The notes under the pieces are model-generated. The model was not told the DNA's origin and did no database searches. It worked only from the letters and a program-made list of their open reading frames with translations. This document shows, piece after piece, positions 12,955-14,933 of a DNA stretch of 14,933 bases. Within the stretch, counting starts at the first letter, position 1. Every line of letters begins with the position of its first letter. The stretch covers positions 1 to 14,933 of the forward strand of contig CALGRR010000047.1 of assembly GCA_937880805.1 (NCBI GenBank), in the 5' to 3' direction. This DNA is from an uncultured Clostridia bacterium. GTDB lineage: Bacteria > Bacillota > Clostridia > Oscillospirales > Acutalibacteraceae. The position numbers and the translations under genes are program-made.

Positions 12955-13433
12955 AACCAATTACCCTTGATTGCTTCAACGATTCCCCAAAGCATACCCA
13001 TAAAAATGAAAAACATAAAAATATAGCAAACTGTTCGGTATATATTTACTCTGACCAAACGTTTCTTTCTTTGCTTTTGGAGTTTCTCAATGCTTTCACT
13101 ATGTATAACATCCGCAAAATATATATGATACCTGAATTCCGTAAAAGAACTTACTGTCAATACTTTATGGAAGCTTTTATCAAATTGGCATACCTGCTTT
13201 TTCATAAAATCAGTATCCCAATTTTTAATTCTGAACCACAGCATCGGGAATCTTGATGTCAAAATAACATATTGCAAATCATTTCTGGGTTTAACCCGTT
13301 TGAAATGCAAAACACCAAATGCTCCCACCTTTTCAAGCATCAATCCCTTTTGACGCATTTCGGTCAGATAATTCGCAAATGCATCAATTCGATACAGAGC
13401 AAACGGAAAAATCCAAACAAAATTTTTCTTCAT
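12951..13433 (-). CDS. DUF2812-like membrane-anchored protein
   Basis: About 160 residues. The N-terminal part (FPFALYRIDAFANYLTEMRQKGLMLEKVG) resembles the start of DUF2812, where a short 'F-P-x-Y-D-x-E' type opening is followed by a 'W-L-x-x-M-x-x-K-G' helix. A central alpha/beta stretch (about 45-115) follows, then a basic segment (KLQKQRKKRLVR) and one TM helix (about 134-152). DUF2812 proteins are often encoded beside PadR-type regulators in Firmicutes; none is present here. Start: ATG 13433 overlaps the previous stop as TGATG; GTG 13436 is an alternative. The function of the family is unknown to me. Confidence 0.6.
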   Translation of the reverse strand: MKKNFVWIFPFALYRIDAFANYLTEMRQKGLMLEKVGAFGVLHFKRVKPRNDLQYVILTSRFPMLWFRIKNWDTDFMKKQVCQFDKSFHKVLTVSSFTEFRYHIYFADVIHSESIEKLQKQRKKRLVRVNIYRTVCYIFMFFIFMGMLWGIVEAIKGNWL

Positions 13434-13672
13434 CACAATGCCGCCGTAATCAAATCAAATGCAAACGATGCACCGTAAGAAAGCACCGTTGCAACAAGCA
13501 GCCCGCCAATAAGTCTTTTGATAAAAGGCTTATTGCTGTTTACCCTCTTTGTTTTTCTGCCTGAATAATAAAAGAGCTCGTTGTTTTCCGATTCTTCTTT
13601 TATTTCTTCACCGGTTGAACAAATAAAATTTTCATTTCCGCTTAATTTAATTCCGTAGTATTCGCAAAACAT
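13433..13672 (-). CDS. Small TM protein with degenerate zinc-ribbon N-terminus
   Basis: The 79 residues start MFCEYYGIKLSGNENFICST, which reads like the common MFCxxCGxKL...ENFCxxCG zinc ribbon with its cysteines lost. Y6, I17 and T20 stand where Cys is expected; C3 remains and C18 is shifted by one. An acidic linker, a basic stretch (GRKTKRVNSNKPFIKR) and one C-terminal TM helix (about 56-77) follow. AAGGAT (13682-13687) precedes the ATG by about 10 nt. First gene of the small membrane protein cluster, and it overlaps the next gene. Zinc binding is unlikely; a structural or partner-binding role is an inference. Confidence 0.65.
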   Translation of the reverse strand: MFCEYYGIKLSGNENFICSTGEEIKEESENNELFYYSGRKTKRVNSNKPFIKRLIGGLLVATVLSYGASFAFDLITAAL

Positions 13673-13731
13673 AATGCACCATCCTTTGCCACTTTATTTT
13701 TTTGACAGATAACTGTCCCCCGCGAGAATAA

Positions 13732-13760
13732 TTTTTATCCTCTTGTAAAATAAGTGTAAA
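13732..13760 (-). promoter_or_regulatory. Candidate promoter of the small membrane protein cluster
   Basis: On the minus strand TTTACA (13760-13755), a 17-bp spacer and TAAAAA (13737-13732) make a plausible housekeeping promoter. The short leader contains GACAG-TTAT-CTGTC (13703-13716), a small hairpin followed by seven A on the minus strand. Confidence 0.45.
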
Positions 13761-13800
13761 AAATGATGCATTTTGTTGCACGGTAATTATTAAAATTTAA

Positions 13801-14526
13801 TTAAATCATACCAATTATGCATTCACAAATATGAAAATTGCCGAAAACAGCTCTTAAAAAGCTGATAATGTTCCATATCATACGCACAACAGGTTTTTTG
13901 CTGTGACAGATGCAGGAGCAGAATTCCGTAAGACAGTCATCGCAAATACCGTCAAAATCCCAATCCGTATGACTTGCGGGAATTTCTTCGCAGCCGTAAA
14001 CCGTTTCTTCACATATCGGGCAGTATAAGCCTTCGGTATATCCCGCTTCGTTGCAGGCAGAATCTTTCCACTCCTTGTATTCAACAGAGTGCTCACTGCC
14101 GTCGACTGCGGTGTGAGTTGCCTCTTTGAGCGTAACGCTCCACGAAGCATCAGCATCGCTTGCGAATTCGTGAAGGCTGAACCAATATGTTTCGCCTGCT
14201 GTAAAGCTGAAAATCAACTCAAAATTAAAATTTTCTTCAAAGCAAAGGTCATCGTTATAATTAAGAATTTCTCCGTCAGAATCAAGAAGCTCGCAGGCAG
14301 GGTCTGAATTTTTGCTGTCTGAACTGAGCATATAAGCTCCGCTTTTTTCAGGAACAAATTTCACATATGTAAAGGTTTCTCCGTCAAACGAAGGCACCGA
14401 AACCTCTATTGTTTCGCCCGCCTTGATTTCATAATCTGCCTCAATTCCGCTTGCAAACGCAGAAAACGAGCAAGAAAAAACAGCCGCAACAGCCAGAATT
14501 ACCGATAATATTTTTTTGATTTTCAT
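13801..14526 (-). CDS. Secreted Cys-rich surface protein with signal peptide
   Basis: This 241-residue protein has a signal peptide (basic MKIKK, hydrophobic 6-22, AFA|S cleavage near residue 25). A beta-rich domain (about 30-134) resembles bacterial pre-peptidase C-terminal/PPC-like sandwiches (DYEIKAGETIEVSVPS, FTAGETYWFSL). A 'HTAV...EWKDSACNEAGYTEGLYCPICEETVYGCEEIPASH' type module follows (Cys 158, 169, 172, 179), like repeats common in Clostridia surface proteins. It ends in a tail with C195, C198, C203, C205, C207-H208, an aromatic/hydrophobic segment (212-231) and C234-x-C236. The ribosome site AAAGGA is ~14 nt from the ATG. Divergent from an XRE regulator, with operator-like palindromes between. 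Function unknown; a ligand-binding or matrix role is inference only. Confidence 0.8.
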   Translation of the reverse strand: MKIKKILSVILAVAAVFSCSFSAFASGIEADYEIKAGETIEVSVPSFDGETFTYVKFVPEKSGAYMLSSDSKNSDPACELLDSDGEILNYNDDLCFEENFNFELIFSFTAGETYWFSLHEFASDADASWSVTLKEATHTAVDGSEHSVEYKEWKDSACNEAGYTEGLYCPICEETVYGCEEIPASHTDWDFDGICDDCLTEFCSCICHSKKPVVRMIWNIISFLRAVFGNFHICECIIGMI

Positions 14527-14561
14527 TGTTGTTCACTCAATCCTTTCTTATTTTGCAATTT

Positions 14562-14579
14562 TGCACCTATATAAGTGCA
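14562..14579. promoter_or_regulatory. 18-bp palindromic operator candidate, site 1
   Basis: TGCACCTATATAAGTGCA is an 18-bp palindrome with one mismatched pair. It covers the predicted transcription start of the secreted protein gene, just downstream of its -10. The same consensus, TGCACTTATATAAGTGCA, recurs at 14622-14639. Confidence 0.75.
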
Positions 14580-14581
14580 TT

Positions 14582-14610
14582 TTGATTATATCATTAACAT
14601 AAAATAATGT
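14582..14610 (+). promoter_or_regulatory. Candidate promoter of the XRE regulator gene
   Basis: TTGATT (14582-14587), a 17-bp spacer and TAATGT (14605-14610) give a moderate plus-strand promoter that overlaps the divergent one. Its start would lie just before palindrome 2, so binding there would repress the regulator itself. Confidence 0.4.
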
Positions 14611-14614
14611 CAAG
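14585..14614 (-). promoter_or_regulatory. Promoter of the secreted protein gene
   Basis: On the minus strand TTGACA (14614-14609), an 18-bp spacer and TATAAT (14590-14585) match the consensus perfectly. The two palindromes flank it, one at the start site and one 8 bp upstream of the -35, as expected for a repressed promoter. Confidence 0.8.
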
Positions 14615-14621
14615 GATATTT

Positions 14622-14639
14622 TGCTCTTATATAAGTGCA
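14622..14639. promoter_or_regulatory. 18-bp palindromic operator candidate, site 2
   Basis: TGCTCTTATATAAGTGCA is palindromic except for one pair. It lies 2 nt before the ribosome site of the XRE gene and upstream of the -35 of the divergent gene. Its centre is 60 bp from that of site 1, between five and six helical turns. Confidence 0.75.
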
Positions 14640-14655
14640 GAGAGAAGGCATTGTT

Positions 14656-14880
14656 ATGAATAATGAATATGAAAAAAGGTTAGGGCAACAGATAAGATGT
14701 CTGCGTGAAAAAGCAGACCTGACTCAGGAGCAGCTTTCCGCAAGGCTTCAGGTGTGCGGCTGCGATATAACACGAAGTGCTCTGGCAAAAATCGAGGTTG
14801 GTCAGAGGCATATCTACCCCGATGAAATCAAGCTTATAAAAGAAATCCTTGATGTAAGCTTTGATGAAATTTTTATTTAA
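14656..14880 (+). CDS. XRE-family helix-turn-helix transcriptional regulator
   Basis: The 74-residue protein is a stand-alone XRE/Cro-type DNA-binding domain, with LGQQIRCLREKADLTQEQLSARL (about 9-31), the recognition helix region CDITRSALAKIEVGQR (about 36-51) and IYPDEIKLIKEILDVSFDEIF. The second-helix signature LTQEQL and the 'KIEVGQR' turn are canonical. The start chosen is ATG 14656, with AGAGAAGG (14641-14648) 7 nt upstream. The GTG at 14635 lies inside palindrome 2 and has no ribosome site. The gene is divergent from the secreted protein gene, and the two 18-bp palindromes between them are the obvious candidates for its binding sites and for autoregulation. No C-terminal sensor domain is present. 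Confidence 0.88.
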   Translation: MNNEYEKRLGQQIRCLREKADLTQEQLSARLQVCGCDITRSALAKIEVGQRHIYPDEIKLIKEILDVSFDEIFI

Positions 14881-14884
14881 ATCA

Positions 14885-14931
14885 CAAACCACCGGTTGAA
14901 CCGGTGGTTTGACTAACCCCTAAAAGGGGTT
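14885..14931 (+). terminator. Double hairpin at the window end (terminator or repeat)
   Basis: CAAACCACCGG and CCGGTGGTTTG form a perfect 11-bp stem around TTGAA (14885-14911). AACCCC-TAAAA-GGGGTT follows (14915-14931). The pair lies 4 nt after the XRE stop and could terminate it, but there is no real T-run after either stem before the window ends. The symmetry fits a dispersed palindromic repeat or the subterminal hairpin of a mobile element equally well. Confidence 0.5.
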
Positions 14932-14933
14932 GA

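Noticed and set aside
13703..13716. GACAG/CTGTC hairpin as a terminator
   Set aside because: The stem is only 5 bp and neither strand has a T-run after it in the needed direction; it may be a leader hairpin of the small-protein cluster.
14635..14655. GTG start extending the XRE protein by seven residues
   Set aside because: The codon lies inside the palindrome and lacks a ribosome site, whereas ATG 14656 has AGAGAAGG at good spacing.

Overview
The window looks like a metagenomic or draft contig from a low-to-moderate-GC anaerobic Firmicute, most likely a gut Clostridia (Oscillospirales/Ruminococcaceae-like) genome. Evidence: the gene order rimP-nusA-ylxR-ylxQ-infB-rbfA-nrnA, strong Shine-Dalgarno sites, a zinc-ribbon/kinase-fold membrane protein, a secreted protein with a Cys-cluster tail, and families of short palindromic repeats. 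This assignment is an inference from gene content. Bases 1-40 are not biological: they match the Illumina P5/TruSeq adapter except for one base, so the true sequence starts at about base 41.

Layout. (1) 41-1691, minus strand: an aromatic amino-acid operon, DAHP synthase (aroF type) followed by the start of prephenate dehydrogenase (tyrA, cut by the contig edge). Upstream is a consensus promoter, a 17-codon leader ORF ending in an alternating Tyr/Phe run, and a strong terminator with a competing 13-bp antiterminator pairing. This reads as a ribosome-mediated (pheL/trpL-like) attenuator, which I consider the best find here. A tandem hairpin array sits between the attenuator and aroF. (2) 1742-4119, minus strand: a nicotinamidase-like cysteine hydrolase downstream of a zinc ribbon-pseudokinase-TM-class B sortase fusion. 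The kinase domain lacks all three catalytic hallmarks while the sortase triad is intact. (3) 4182-4942, plus strand: yfbR-type 5'-deoxynucleotidase with its own promoter and a second copy of the hairpin array as its 5' leader. It converges tail to tail with an amidohydrolase (4943-5737, minus). (4) 5820-12039, plus strand: the conserved rimP-nusA-ylxR-ylxQ-infB-rbfA-nrnA transcription/translation operon, with a promoter, a GNRA-looped leader hairpin and a strong terminator.

(5) 12060-12290: a cluster of palindromic repeats (a degenerate hairpin array, a 70-bp MITE-like element and imperfect 48-bp tandem repeats). (6) 12340-13760, minus strand: an AT-rich accessory cluster of small, mostly membrane-anchored proteins in tightly overlapping order (degenerate zinc-ribbon/TM protein, DUF2812-like protein, a 3-TM protein, then one or two very small hydrophobic ORFs). 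(7) 13801-14880: a secreted Cys-rich surface protein divergent from an XRE-type regulator. Between them lie two near-perfect 18-bp palindromes placed like operators around the promoters. The window ends in two hairpins.

How it fits together: regions 1 and 4 are ordinary biosynthetic and housekeeping operons with readable control elements. Regions 2, 6 and 7 are envelope-associated and less well understood. Region 7 looks like a self-contained regulator plus surface-protein module.
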